Of a DNA stretch of 64,000 bases, positions 36,801-45,408 are shown in pieces (within the stretch, counting starts at the first letter, position 1; each line of letters starts with the position of its first letter). The DNA is from Tachypleus tridentatus (taxonomy: Eukaryota > Arthropoda > Merostomata > Xiphosura > Limulidae), in NCBI RefSeq assembly GCF_004210375.1, contig NC_134834.1:37600264-37664263 (forward strand), given 5' to 3'. The notes under the pieces are model-generated. The model was not told where the DNA came from. It searched no databases and saw only the letters and a program-made list of their open reading frames with translations. The translations under genes were made by a program, and so were the position numbers.

Positions 36801-39800
36801 ACAAAGATACATGTATAGTTTTAATAGCTATGACAGAGAACTGTTTGAGGAGATCAAAAGACCTTTGAACATCAGGACATAAAAAGTCAGCTGTTACATT
36901 AACAATCTAGTTGACACTTGCTTCTTGGATTACAAAATGTTGTGCTTGAAATAAATGATTGGATGTGCTGTATGTTTGAGAGAAAACAGCATTGTACACA
37001 GAGATAAATAAAGGAGTCTCTGCAGAATAATAAAAACCCTGAATCTGAAAGTAGAATCATGAGGGATTTTTGGTAAAGTGAAGATCAGCTCTTTATTAAA
37101 GCCCTTTCATTTTTACACTCTTCTAGTTACTTGGTATTCAATATTATCATCTGTATTCTGTAAACAATATTCAATACTTTCCTTCCTTGTGATTTATTAA
37201 ACATATATTGTTTGTTAATATTTATTCTTTTCTCAAGGAGTTTAATGTCTTGGGTGTTCATTTACAAAAAAATAGTTAATTTTATATTTTGTTTGATATT
37301 GTGATGAAAGTTAATACCAAATGTAATTTCAACACAGCATTTTCAATTGTAAAATTTGGAAATTTATGCATAAGCTTACAAGTTCAAATAAAAGTTTGGG
37401 ATATGTGTAAAGTATGATTTATAAAGTCTGATTTCCTTCTATATGAGAGGGTGTTAAGACTGAATTGTAGTTTGTTTTTGTCTTGAAGAGAAATACGTCA
37501 TGGTATTCCAGTTATTGATCACAATGACAACAAACTTGGAGATTCCAAGATAGCAGCAAAGTGGGCCATCTCTCAAGTTGTTGTCTCCCGAATCCTAATG
37601 GCAGTTCCAGGAATGAGTTAGTGTGTGCATTTTATTTTATATAACATAAGATAACCTTTTGATGTAACTTGTAGTGTCAGAAGAGAAACGTTTATAGTCT
37701 TAATATGAAAATCCCTCAAGTTAAATTTTAATAAAACAAAAGGTTATGGTCCAAACTATTGAATTTGCATAAGGAGCAAAGAAGAAAAAAAAAAGTTTAA
37801 TGCTTTATTTGATTATTATAGTGCAAATGTACACAGTAGGCTGGGGAATAACTTCCTGGATTTTAGCAATGCAAGTCCATGAACTTATTAAGCTATTGGA
37901 GGGACTGTGCTATGTTTAATTTGAGCATATTTTCATTCTTAGAATTCTAGAAATAAATAATATCCTTATACAATTATATATTAATATACAAAGAGCTTAA
38001 TATATCTAAAACATACCACATATAAATTTATTTGATTTGATTAGTGAGAGTACTGCATCAGTTTGATTAGCAGACAGCCCAAATTCATGAGACTGATTTC
38101 AGGGAAACAGTTTTTCAGAATCTAAAAATAACAAGCCTTCAAAGCTGTTGTTAGCGTGATAACTATGTATGTTAGATAGACAGGTGATTACCAACCTTTT
38201 TCAATGTTGGTGGAACTCAGCGAATTCTCCACCTCTGAAACAAAGGCTGAATGTTTAGAAGCTCTTTGCGCTATCACCAAGTGATACTTCCCCATATTCA
38301 GCCTCAAACTGCATCACATGTCATTTAGAATAGTTCAATGCACAAGACTGTCATAGACACAAAAATACTTCAAAATATGTTGTAGAACTTGCTAGAATTT
38401 TCAAAAACCTTTTAGAATTTTCTAGAACTATCCAATGTAATATACAGCTGGGAGGTTATCAGAGACTGAGAATAGCTCAATGCACAAGACTGTCATAGAC
38501 ACAATAAAAATACTTCATCTCAACTGCCACAGGGAAACAGTTTCACCTCTCCTTTAGATTTTATTTATTAAGAATATTTCCCTACCTAAATTAACATACA
38601 CGTACTATTCACAATACACCATGTTATCTGTTCTAATCATCATGTTTTTCATTACAGCTTGGGCACAGGACAGACAGAATATTTGGTATCTGTCTTCTGA
38701 AAGTGGGTTTTCTAACATTTTCGCATCTATTTCCTATGTTTACTTTGCTGTAGCAACTGATGTATGAACTTGCTAAACATAAAGTACCGAATCACTGCTC
38801 TTCTCATTACACTGTTTATGTGATACCATCAATAGCAAGCATGGTTGCAAGACTTTCCCACAGAGTGTCCCATAATCATAACATTAAGAACACAGTAGGA
38901 AAGGATTATTGACTTGTTTAAAATTATGATTTCAAAAAAGTGCAAAAATTAACTGTCTTTGACTGTTGCTGTTTCACTTATTTCTTTTATAATGGCATCA
39001 ACTCTTTTCTTCTACTCTCCTCTAAAGTATTAATAAAGCATAAGGTCCACTACCACCAAATGAAAATGGTGTAATGGGGAATATTTTATTCCCCCTAACT
39101 AATTATTTCATATATAAAACATATAAAAAGTATATACACTTTAGACTTAGTTGTTAATTTTTAAGTGCCCTTATTGAAACAGATGGAAAGGTATAATGGT
39201 TATAAGATAGTGAATTTTTAAAATGATGGTATCAAGAAGTGTAAAGAATCAACTCTCATTGTGTATTTCTTTTATGTATAAGTATTTAATCGTACTCTTA
39301 TATCACATGATGCTTGTAAATATTATCTTTCATGCAACATGTTAGCTCTAGAGTACCAAAAATGAATGAAATTGTGGCAGGAGCTGTTAAGGCTAATTGT
39401 TATAGATTATATAGTATGTAAATTTGTTCTTTGCATGCAAAGCATATTTAATTTTTAGACATTATTGACTTTTAGGTTCCTGTTTGATTCTGTATTGAGA
39501 TATAATGGTATTACTATGGAAAGGCAAAGAATTACCTTAATTGGTTTTGTTGCATGTTTATGTTAGTAAAGTAATGGACTTTAAAGTTAATGTTGTGATG
39601 TCATAGTTTTGAATTAATATAGGATGATGTATGTAAGGTGTTCATTTCTACACTTATATAAATGTAAAAGTGTCATTACACAATTAGCCAATTTTTTGTT
39701 TCCACGTGAGCTAGCACTCGGACACACATTTTTCTTTTAATTTCATAGATAAGTAACATAACCTTATATAATATTTATGTTCTTTAAGTTACTTTAAAAA

Positions 39801-42800
39801 TGTGCACAGTAAAATACTTCTAGTGTGCCTACTCCTAACATTTTCTCCAGCCTGGTCTTTTTAGGCAGATCCACCAGAAATTAGGCACTGTTCAAAGCCT
39901 CCAAAGTTTAGCATGCACTATATGCATTGTAGAAAACATTAAGTAAGAAGTTTACACTTAACATAACCTTTTTTTCCTATTACAGTAATTATACAAACTA
40001 CACAATGTAATAAAATTTTTTTACTCTTTTTGTTACTGAGCAGAAAGTGTTATTTTCTAATTGCTTATGCCTAAAGTAAATGAAAAAGACAAATTTTTCT
40101 CTTCAAACTTTGTTTTCGTGACCTATGTAATGAAATTTTCAAATTTACCCATTTTCCAAAAAATTACAGGTAGATTCAGTGCTGAGTAGCTGATAGAGAA
40201 TTTTCAAGAACTTACAAGAATTTTCTAGAATGTTGTAGAACTTGTGAGAATTTTCAAGAACTTTTTAGAATTTTCTAGAACTTTCCATAGTAATAGAAAA
40301 AATGTTTAGAAGCGAGTAGTATTTTGAGACTTGTGACTGTAATGTAAATCACTTTCACGTATCACCCCCTAATATAGTCTCCCATCATGTTTTTGTTATA
40401 CTCTCTCTGGTAGCAGCGTTCATAGTCCAGTATATCTTGGTGGAAGAGCTTGCCTTGCTCCTCTGAGTATGCTCACGTGTTCTCCTTGAATTTATTAAGA
40501 GGAGCATCAAGGATGTGGACTTTCAAAGACATCCTGCAGCCCATTTTGCTGTAGTTCTTCACAAGAGTCTCAACCAGCTCCACATAATTTTCGGCCTTGT
40601 GATTACCAATAGCCCTGAACCACTGTGACAAAGCTGCCTCAAGCTTTTTTTCCTTCTTATTGAACTTCTTGGGGAATTCTGTGCACTCCAGGATCTTCTT
40701 TATTTGTGGTCCAACGAAGACACCAGCTTTGACCTTTGCCTCAGACAGCTTAGGGAAGAAGTCTCAAAGGTACTTGAAGGCTGCAGACTCCTTATCGAGA
40801 GCTGTGACAAATTGTTTAATAAGATCCAATTTTATGTGCAATGGTGGAAACAACACCTTCTTGAGGTCCACTAGTGGCTCACACTTGACATTGTGCCTCC
40901 CCACAGAGAACTCGATCTGTTGTAGTGTGCTGCAGTATTCCTGCTGTTTCAAAGGCAAAGATAACAGGGAAACTTGGTAAAGCCTCCTTGGAGACCCATC
41001 AGGAATGCCACCATTTTGAAGTCTCTGATAACCTCCCAGCCATACTCATCATACTTCAAGGCTTCTAGGAGGGTTTTGATGCTCTTGTATTCCTCTCTGA
41101 GGTGCACAGAATAAGGCAGGGAAAGAGACAGATACTTATTCTCATTATGGAGCAGTACAGCTTTGACGCTTCTGGATGCGTCATCAATGAAGAGGTGCCA
41201 CTTGTTTGGGTTACAGGCAATTCCAATTGCCTCACACAGACCTGATACATTGTGGCAGAAGCAGGGCCCATCTTGACGACTAAAGAAACTTGAAAAATGT
41301 CGGTGATGCTTCCTCTGACTTGTGACATGTAGTACAATTTCATCTAACAAATCTCACTCCTTGAGACAAGATGTCAAAAGCTCAGCTATTGACTTTGTAG
41401 ACCAAGATCTCTGATATTCTAAAAATATCTTGAAAATTGTTGTAAGTTCAGGAAAATTCTCTATCTAAATTTGAAAATTTCATTACCCAGGTCGCAAAGC
41501 AAAGTTTGGAGAGACAAATATGTCTTGCATTTACTTTAGGCATAAGCAATTGGGAAATAACCCTTTCTACCCACAAACAAGAAACGTAAAAATTTTGTTA
41601 CATAGTGTAATTACATGTGATACAACCCTGTGATTAACAGATCTTTTACTGACTTTGAGGTACTTTTATGTACAATTGTACTGATTCAAACTTTTCATTA
41701 AGCTGCAGGTGACATTGGTACAATTGTACATACTAGTAAAACTGTGTAGTTAATTTTTGATGTGTTTTTGTTTTAGCTTGACGTGAGCTGCAGGTTTTAG
41801 TTTTTTTAATACTTACATACTTTCAAATGGTTTTTAAATATTAATTGTTCTTAGTCATATTTGTGTCTTTATCTCCTGTTTTACGCACAGTAATTCCACC
41901 TTTCATCATGGATTACCTTGAGAAACGAGGGACCCTTCAGGTAAAATGGCATTTTTACTCATCTACATTATTATATACTTTGCATTTTTAAATTTATAAA
42001 TATATTTATAATATTTCCTTTAGCGACCAAATGTATGCAAGAGTGAAAATAAGAAGTGTTTTTGTGATGAGACTTAGTTTTATGTGCAAGAATTTTTGTT
42101 CTTGTTTTCTTTTAAGGAAAAAGGAAAAAAAAACAGCAAAGAGATATAGAAATTTATTAATAAATACTTGTCTGATAGAAATAATAAGCATGCAACAATA
42201 TTAACAGTACTCTAGTATGCTTTGTTGTTTTTACAAAATTTAACTCTTTAAAACATATTCAGCATTGCTGAGTTGCATATAATAGTGTTGTAATGTGTAT
42301 AAAGGTATATAATACCATAATATTTTTATCTCATTTTGTATTATGTATTGTAGAGACTACCTTGGATTAATGCACCTCTTCAAGTTGGTCTGTGTGGATT
42401 TTTGTAAGTTTATCTGGAATTCATGTGTATATTTATATCGAGAAGCAAAATATATTTCATGTGTAATTTTTTCCATATTCTTGCATGTAATAGTTCTAAG
42501 TACTTTAATGAAAGATCAAAAATTTACATTGTAAGTACAGCTAACGGACTAAAAGTGCCTGTATTTTTGATTGTTTTCTTCTTTTTTTCTGCTTTATAGT
42601 TTATGAAAGATCAATGGACATGTATATTACTTTAGATTACATATGCATCTTTTGGTCCCTTGGTGGAATGTTTTTATATGGTAAAAATAAATTATTCAAT
42701 TATCTTAGATTATAAGGTAAAAGCATTATTTCAGTTTTTGTGTAATTTCTAACTTCTTCGTGTTACCAGGCTGGTTTTTGCAACACCACTTTGCTGTGCT

Positions 42801-44006
42801 CTTTTCCCCCAAAAGAGGTATGTAAATATTATGGTTTGATTTTTTAAGGCTGTATAAAATAAGCAATTTGGATTATATATAAAGTGAAGAATGTATATTG
42901 CTTCTTAAATAAGGTTATATGAGACTTAAACAGGCAAGTAATTATACTTAGCTAAGAAATTATTTTTAAGTTTCTAATTCATGTAAGGAATGATATTGAT
43001 GTAATCTTTTATGTCTTTGTTAACTAACTATGAGCAACTTCTATAGTAATAATATATTCATCATTTGCTTTCAAGTACCTCACTTTAAAGTAAAAAGACA
43101 AATCACTTCAACATAATAAACCTCATAAACAATTAAACTACAACAATAAAACCTTACTGCATTTGACATTTTGACCTGTCTTCATTAGGAGTAAAAAATG
43201 GATGAGGACAGATCCACCTGTCTAAAGTAGTAGGATGTTATCAGGATTTGTCATGATGGTTTACTACCCTTTTTAGACCTGGGTAGTTTTTACTTTCGTG
43301 GACACGCAATAAACATTATTCAAGAATCAAGTACTTAGCACCTAAGGATTGTGTTACTGACTGATGTAAGCTAAAGGCTCATGTCTTGTTAGTAGTTTTA
43401 ACTCTTTCACTGCAGCTTGGACATGTGCTTCCCAGTGCACTGAGAAATGTGTGTTCCAGCCTTAGTGTGAAAGTATTTAGAATGTTCAAGGATGAGTTTG
43501 TTTTTCTTACCTATCGTAAACCCAAAATTTGTAACTGATTTTGCGTGTAAAGAATATATATTAAAAAATATTGTAACTGTGGTGATATTTGCTAAAAATA
43601 TTCTTAGTTACATTGTTATAAACTGTAAACCCATTAATAGGTAGAATAGAAATGTCAGGTAATATTCCTACATGAAAGGAGGCTATAATCATTACAAATT
43701 TAAACATGATATGACTTTGGAATAATTTCCTAAGTCATATATACTTTTGTGTGATACTTTTTATTTTCAGTATGGCTAACAAGCTAAAATATGTTATTTT
43801 TATTCATTTTATGTTTACTTCTAACACTTGTCTGAAAAAGTATCTAGTATCAGTAATTTTGAAGCTCTAAACAACTGGCCTTTTTTTTTCTTTCTTTCTC
43901 ACCCATCAGCTCCATATTTATCAACAGTTTAGAGCCAGAAATTCAGGAAGTTGTTCGTAAACTCCCAGATCCACCAAAATATGCATTTTACAATAAAGGG
44001 TTATGA
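8998..44006 (+). CDS. SFXN: Sideroflexin (SFXN1/3-like mitochondrial serine transporter), 10 coding exons, one in-frame TGA
   Basis: Coding exons 8998-9158, 9780-9950, 17317-17415, 20551-20626, 24908-24993, 37489-37616, 41891-41940, 42354-42403, 42770-42817 and 43910-44006 join with matching phases into 966 nt (322 codons with stop). Vertebrate SFXN1 is about the same length. All introns are GT-AG. Family hallmarks seen: [15 protein letters not shown] and NPLNLL near the N terminus, [21 protein letters not shown] in exon 2 (residues about 77-97), [19 protein letters not shown] in exon 3, [16 protein letters not shown] in exon 5, [11 protein letters not shown] in exon 6, [12 protein letters not shown] in exon 9 and a YNKGL C-terminus. 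Sideroflexins are multi-pass inner-membrane proteins; SFXN1 imports serine for mitochondrial one-carbon metabolism. Codon 137, glycine in relatives, reads TGA here. The rest of the frame is intact, so I read this as a sequencing error or a null allele more than an old pseudogene. The introns (up to 12.5 kb) are enlarged by transposons. SFXN1 and SFXN3 cannot be told apart here. Confidence 0.95.
9780..9950 (+). CDS. SFXN: Sideroflexin coding exon 2
   Basis: The acceptor is TTGCTAG at 9779 and the donor GTAAGT at 9951. It encodes the most diagnostic segment of the family, including [20 protein letters not shown] and [19 protein letters not shown]. It completes the split codon from exon 1 as TGG and ends two bases into the next codon. 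Confidence 0.95.
9951..11702 (+). other. Sideroflexin intron 2, part before the LINE
   Basis: Non-coding AT-rich intron sequence; no element recognised. Confidence 0.6.
12086..13200 (+). pseudogene. LINE copy 1 ORF1 (gag-like, CCHC) relic
   Basis: It starts at ATGGATACC (12086). Fragments match ORF1 of the second copy: [17 protein letters not shown], then a decayed CCHC region, then [20 protein letters not shown] and [15 protein letters not shown]. Reading it needs several frame changes. ORF1 proteins of this type bind the element's RNA and escort it to the target. No function is expected from this copy. Confidence 0.8.
13209..16506 (+). pseudogene. LINE copy 1 ORF2 (endonuclease-RT-RNase H) relic
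   Basis: It begins at ATGGACATT (13209) and ends at TAA 16504-16506, matching the ends in copy 2. The endonuclease part keeps [20 protein letters not shown] and ILGNFNG (usually GDFNG, so D to N). The RT active-site motif is degraded to YFGN, and the RNase H start reads IYTNVSKS where IYSDGSKS is expected. The C-terminal RNase H block [16 protein letters not shown] survives. Multiple frameshifts and stops make it non-functional. Confidence 0.85.
17317..17415 (+). CDS. SFXN: Sideroflexin coding exon 3, containing an in-frame TGA
   Basis: The acceptor is TATACAG at 17316 and the donor GTATGT at 17416. It encodes [25 protein letters not shown], then TGA at 17393-17395, then DSPIPLT. Relatives have NRSGDAPLT, so the stop sits exactly on a conserved glycine (GGA to TGA is one base). 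The exon resumes in frame after the stop and both splice sites keep phase with their neighbours. I see no alternative splice site inside the exon that would skip only the stop. Confidence 0.93.
18428..19752. mobile_element. Long-TIR (foldback-like) element of about 1.3 kb, unclassified
   Basis: In sideroflexin intron 3, about 18428-18540 is repeated in inverse at about 19625-19752. Shared stretches include GCTAAAA..TTTTTGCTAACA, CATCAGTTTCA(T/C)TCCA(C/T)TTTAGAAC and CATATGACTACCCT(T/C)CACCAAT. The interior is locally richer in G+C than its surroundings and has only short ORFs (up to about 100 codons) with no family I recognise. No convincing target-site duplication was found. It is likely a non-autonomous DNA transposon with long inverted ends. 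Confidence 0.6.
20551..20626 (+). CDS. SFXN: Sideroflexin coding exon 4
   Basis: The acceptor is TTTAATATAG at 20550 and the donor AAG|GTAATA at 20627. It encodes [20 protein letters not shown] then NSLVK, which aligns with the hydrophobic segment after NYTNRSG in relatives. It is a probable membrane helix (residues about 146-165) and ends in phase 0. Confidence 0.93.
20795..23650 (-). mobile_element. Decayed CR1/L2-like LINE with SGNH-esterase ORF1, RT core lost
   Basis: Read on the minus strand in sideroflexin intron 4. At 23640-23040, ORF1 esterase remnants occur: [25 protein letters not shown] and HTGANNARK, a degraded GDSL-like block. At 22870-22240, endonuclease remnants occur: [43 protein letters not shown] and LILASNMN. 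At about 22240-21640, the linker and RT start occur ([22 protein letters not shown]). The RT catalytic core is missing. At 21560-20800, the C-terminal domain occurs: [25 protein letters not shown] and a WNELH-type end. Stops are frequent, so the insertion is old. Confidence 0.82.
24175..24842 (-). mobile_element. Internally deleted Tc1-like DNA transposon
   Basis: Inverted repeats of about 100 bp flank the core: 24175-24281 against 24624-24730, each containing AAAATGCATATTCTAACTGA and a GTTAGGA(C/T)ACCC motif. The right side extends to an outer terminus ACAGTCATGTGAAAAAGTTA (minus strand, from about 24840); the matching left outer end is not seen. Inside, the minus strand has a transposase start, [15 protein letters not shown] (ATG at 24461), fused to a transposase end, [15 protein letters not shown] then [15 protein letters not shown]-stop (stop at 24284-24286). 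The DDE core between them is deleted. The terminal and start sequences look to me like Tc1 families of fishes and lampreys (recollection). Confidence 0.85.
24846..24892. repeat. (TA)n(TG)n microsatellite
   Basis: An alternating TA run followed by a TG run lies directly before sideroflexin exon 5 and takes the place of a normal polypyrimidine tract upstream of the TACAG acceptor at 24907. Length variation here could influence recognition of that exon. Confidence 0.9.
24908..24993 (+). CDS. SFXN: Sideroflexin coding exon 5
   Basis: The acceptor is TATACAG at 24907, just after a (TA)n(TG)n microsatellite that serves as the polypyrimidine region. The donor is AAAG|GTATGA at 24994. It encodes [20 protein letters not shown] then VNIPMMRQ. 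The [11 protein letters not shown] stretch is a conserved sideroflexin membrane motif. Confidence 0.94.
25720..25976 (+). mobile_element. Decayed family A SINE
   Basis: The recognisable order is AGTAGTTAAGGCACCTAACTC (head), AGGCATTGTAATGTGATGAT, AGAATAACCCAAGAATTGGTAGTGGGTGGTGA (in pieces), GACAGCTAGCACAGATAAC and a tail CTTGAAATTCAACAAAACAAAC. It is strongly diverged and lies in sideroflexin intron 5. Confidence 0.8.
25977..28448 (+). other. Sideroflexin intron 5, part between SINE and hAT MITE
   Basis: AT-rich with scattered short ORFs (for example minus 26806-27087). No homology is recognised and no repeat structure is evident. Confidence 0.5.
28457..28656. mobile_element. hAT-type MITE, 200 bp, with perfect 8-bp target-site duplication
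   Basis: The 15-bp terminal inverted repeats are CAGGGGTTCCCAACC and its complement. TTATAGAC is duplicated exactly on both sides (28449-28456 and 28657-28664). An 8-bp duplication and a CAGnGGTTCCCAACC end are hAT characteristics. The interior carries three and a part copies of a 22-bp tandem unit (28541-28623) like AAGGCTTTACGACTCCCCTG. It lies in sideroflexin intron 5 and has no coding capacity. Confidence 0.93.
30162..31379 (+). pseudogene. LINE copy 2 ORF1: gag-like protein with three CCHC zinc knuckles
   Basis: The expected start codon is ATA at 30162, where copy 1 has ATG before GAT. A frame break follows GKRPRLED near 30235. The long open part (30229-30921) has [19 protein letters not shown], an [18 protein letters not shown] segment, and three knuckles: [28 protein letters not shown] and [19 protein letters not shown] at 30919-30921 and a frameshift then divide it from the C-terminal part ([18 protein letters not shown] onward to 31379). 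ORF1 would coat element RNA. Confidence 0.9.
31422..35109 (+). pseudogene. LINE copy 2 ORF2: AP endonuclease, reverse transcriptase, RNase H
   Basis: The true ATG is at 31422, 43 nt after the end of ORF1. The endonuclease is open to 32021: [42 protein letters not shown] and [10 protein letters not shown] frameshift at about 32010 and several others follow through the RT. The palm motif reads LYVNDF (33394-33411) where YVDD is expected, so a catalytic Asp is replaced by Asn. RNase H at about 34275-34660 looks intact: [36 protein letters not shown] and [16 protein letters not shown]. The C-terminal part [20 protein letters not shown] ends at TAA 35107-35109. The copy cannot retrotranspose by itself. 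Confidence 0.92.
35214..35451 (+). repeat. Duplicated hairpin unit in the LINE 3' UTR
   Basis: Two related units occur, 35214-35295 and 35369-35451. Each closes with a stem interrupted by a 3-nt bulge: AACTCG/CGAGTT plus CCAGGAC/GTCCTGG in the first, and AACCTG/CAGGTT plus CCAGG/CCTGG in the second. An inner GACTRA/TTAGTC pairing is shared. The stems differ by paired changes, which supports selection on RNA shape. It may be the 3' recognition structure for reverse transcription. Confidence 0.7.
35714..37488 (+). other. Sideroflexin intron 5, part after the LINE
   Basis: No gene, repeat or element recognised up to the exon 6 acceptor at 37488. Confidence 0.6.
37489..37616 (+). CDS. SFXN: Sideroflexin coding exon 6
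   Basis: The acceptor is GTCTTGAAG at 37488 and the donor GTTAGTG at 37617. The acceptor was chosen over the AG two bases downstream because only it keeps phase. It encodes [20 protein letters not shown] and then a segment ending [11 protein letters not shown], as in relatives. Confidence 0.93.
38384..38433. repeat. Second 10-bp-phased GAA/TTC array, related transposon fragment
   Basis: Five decamers like AGAACTTGCT and AGAATTTTCT match the array at 40197-40286, including the ending AGAATTTTCTAGAACT(A/T)TCC. It is followed at about 38470-38514 by a direct repeat of 38330-38373 (CAATGCACAAGACTGTCATA with flanks). This is probably a piece of another copy of the same transposon family. Confidence 0.6.
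40197..40286. repeat. 10-bp-phased GAA/TTC array (heat-shock-element-like)
   Basis: Nine consecutive decamers of the form AGAANTTNNN run without a gap, with GAA at 40198, 40208, 40218 and so on to 40278. Several triplets fit the HSF site pattern nGAAnnTTCnnGAAn exactly (for example AGAATTTTCAAGAAC). It lies on the inner side of the left inverted repeat of the long-TIR transposon. A shorter, decayed equivalent is at 41411-41460 on the opposite strand. Confidence 0.85.
40330..41380 (-). pseudogene. Unclassified transposase-like protein relic (RNase H/DDE-like)
   Basis: Minus strand. The N-terminal part (to 40949) includes [79 protein letters not shown] and TKFPCYLCL. After a frameshift near 40955 it continues [71 protein letters not shown] and [20 protein letters not shown]. 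Breaks: the frameshift plus TGA stops after FKYL, KENT and [21 protein letters not shown] resembles the first RNase H-fold strands with an acidic residue, followed by RDFKMVAFL and HQDILDYE, so a DDE-type nuclease is my inference. The CYLCL cysteines may bind zinc. No Pfam family name comes to mind. Confidence 0.72.
41891..41940 (+). CDS. SFXN: Sideroflexin coding exon 7
   Basis: The acceptor is TTACGCACAG at 41890 and the donor CAG|GTAAAA at 41941. It encodes [16 protein letters not shown], matching the conserved IPPFIM..LEK motif, and ends in phase 0. Confidence 0.93.
42354..42403 (+). CDS. SFXN: Sideroflexin coding exon 8
   Basis: The acceptor is ATGTATTGTAG at 42353 and the donor TTT|GTAAGT at 42404. 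It encodes [16 protein letters not shown], matching the RFPW.SAP.QVGL.GF segment of relatives. Confidence 0.93.
42770..42817 (+). CDS. SFXN: Sideroflexin coding exon 9
   Basis: The acceptor is GTGTTACCAG at 42769 and the donor AGAG|GTATGT at 42818. It encodes [15 protein letters not shown], almost identical to the family consensus in the last membrane segment. Confidence 0.94.
43750..43863. repeat. Copy A of a 110-bp dispersed repeat (intron 9)
   Basis: This segment, including TTTTCAGTATGGCTAACAAG and AACACTTGTCTGAAAAAGTA, recurs at 46182-46292 about 2.4 kb downstream in the same orientation. It lies immediately before the last sideroflexin exon, so the two copies bracket that exon. Confidence 0.85.
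43910..44006 (+). CDS. SFXN: Sideroflexin terminal coding exon 10 with stop
   Basis: The acceptor is CACCCATCAG at 43909 after a long pyrimidine tract. It encodes [20 protein letters not shown] and ends AFYNKGL followed by TGA at 44004-44006. YNKGL-stop is the usual sideroflexin C terminus. The 3' UTR follows. AATAAA hexamers occur at about 45059 and 45266, but I cannot tell which is used. Confidence 0.94.
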
Positions 44007-45408
44007 TGGCTTAGTATTAAAAACAAAACATTATTTACGTATTTATTGGTGTTGTTTTGTTTCTTATTAACCAAAGTATTTGCACAATATACTGGAAATT
44101 ATTTAGTAGATTAGATAGAAAACTACCAGAAAAATGTGCATACAAATATATGTTGTAGTGAAAAGTAAACATAATGTTTATTGGTACAAAACAAAGTGTA
44201 TTTATATACATGTTTGTGTGTGCTAAGTTAATGTGAGTTATTAAATAACCACATTTATTTAAGAAATTTGTTGTGCAGCAAATTACTGTGTTTTAAGAAA
44301 AGTTTTTGATTATTATTGGTTTTGATAGAATATTTTAACAGTTTTAAACTTTTTAAAAATGTTTCTCACAAGACAGAATTTGTAAGAGAAAAAATGTATT
44401 GAATCATTTTCTGTTTTACTGTGCATCAAGATGTAATAATAATAATAATGTATTAGGGAAGAATGAAAATATTCCTGTGAGACATAACTTTTTTTTTCCT
44501 ACTGAAAATTGAACATTTCTGTAGGGTATCTTTAGATATTTTCAATTATTATAGTAGATAGTTGCATATGATTTTCTCATTGAGAAGAGAACTTCCCTTC
44601 ATCTTATGATTATCAAGCTCTCCTTGAAAATGTATTCACCAGAAGAAATGACAAATCTTCTATATGCTATAGAATGATAATTTTAAAATTTTGTGGTTAA
44701 TTCTTTGTGTTTTGTGTAGATAACTGGAAGAGTTTGGATCACATACTTAAGCCATTGATTTGCCCCCTTTAACCTCTCAACACAAGTACCAATGGGTTTC
44801 AAATCCTGATTATAAATAACCTTTGAGTAATATCAGTAGCTGTGATATCTTAGTTATCGTCTGTCATCCTTCATGCTTTTAACTTCAAGAATTATCAAGT
44901 GAATGGGATACTCCTAAGACTTTTCATTAATTTAACAGTTTTAAATCAGTTTCTGTAAACCACCTAGCATTGAAGAGAAGGATTAATGGTTTCTTTAACC
45001 TGTTTATTTTAGTTCAAATAATAATTAGGATTTGTTTGTTAATTAATACTTTACGTTAATAAATAAATGATAACTTCTAGACATTCCTCTAAAATGCTCA
45101 ATTTCCCAGTCATTGACTTGTATTTTTAAAAGTTAAAATTACATGTTTTGAAATCATTTTTGCTTATGTTATTTTCAGATTGATAAATTAGTAACATACA
45201 TTTTTTCGAGTATTCAGTCCATAAAAAAATGCAAGTTTTTATGTCAGTAGACAATTGTGGAAACAAATAAAGTGTGAAAGTTTAACAAAAATTTTCTAAT
45301 AATTTCTTAATATGTTGAATACCCATCAAATGAATGTTCTTTTAGAGAAATTTTATAAATGTTGAGCAATAATGTTTAACTAGGTGTATATGTTTAGTTA
45401 ATTTTGTA

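Larger units (their letters stand above)
39985..41615 (-). mobile_element. Long-TIR DNA transposon carrying an unclassified DDE-like protein relic
   Basis: It sits in sideroflexin intron 6. The inverted ends are about 39985-40235 and 41405-41615. The best-matching block, at about 40049-40157 and 41450-41560, shares AATTGCTTATGCCTAAAGTA and AATGAAATTTTCAAATTTA in inverse. Both ends carry 10-bp-phased GAA/TTC subterminal repeats on their inner side. The relic gene lies between them on the minus strand. The outermost bases align only loosely (GTAATTA near both ends), and I could not fix a target-site duplication. I know the protein family only as an uncharacterised repeated arthropod protein; its enclosure by inverted repeats identifies it as a transposon gene. 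Confidence 0.78.

Noticed and set aside
39077-39095. Palindrome GGGGAATATTTTATTCCCC
   Set aside because: Short isolated hairpin in AT-rich intron sequence with no second copy or associated feature.
40660-40980. Plus-strand ORF of 106 codons
   Set aside because: It is the antisense of the transposase-like relic, which makes sense only on the minus strand.
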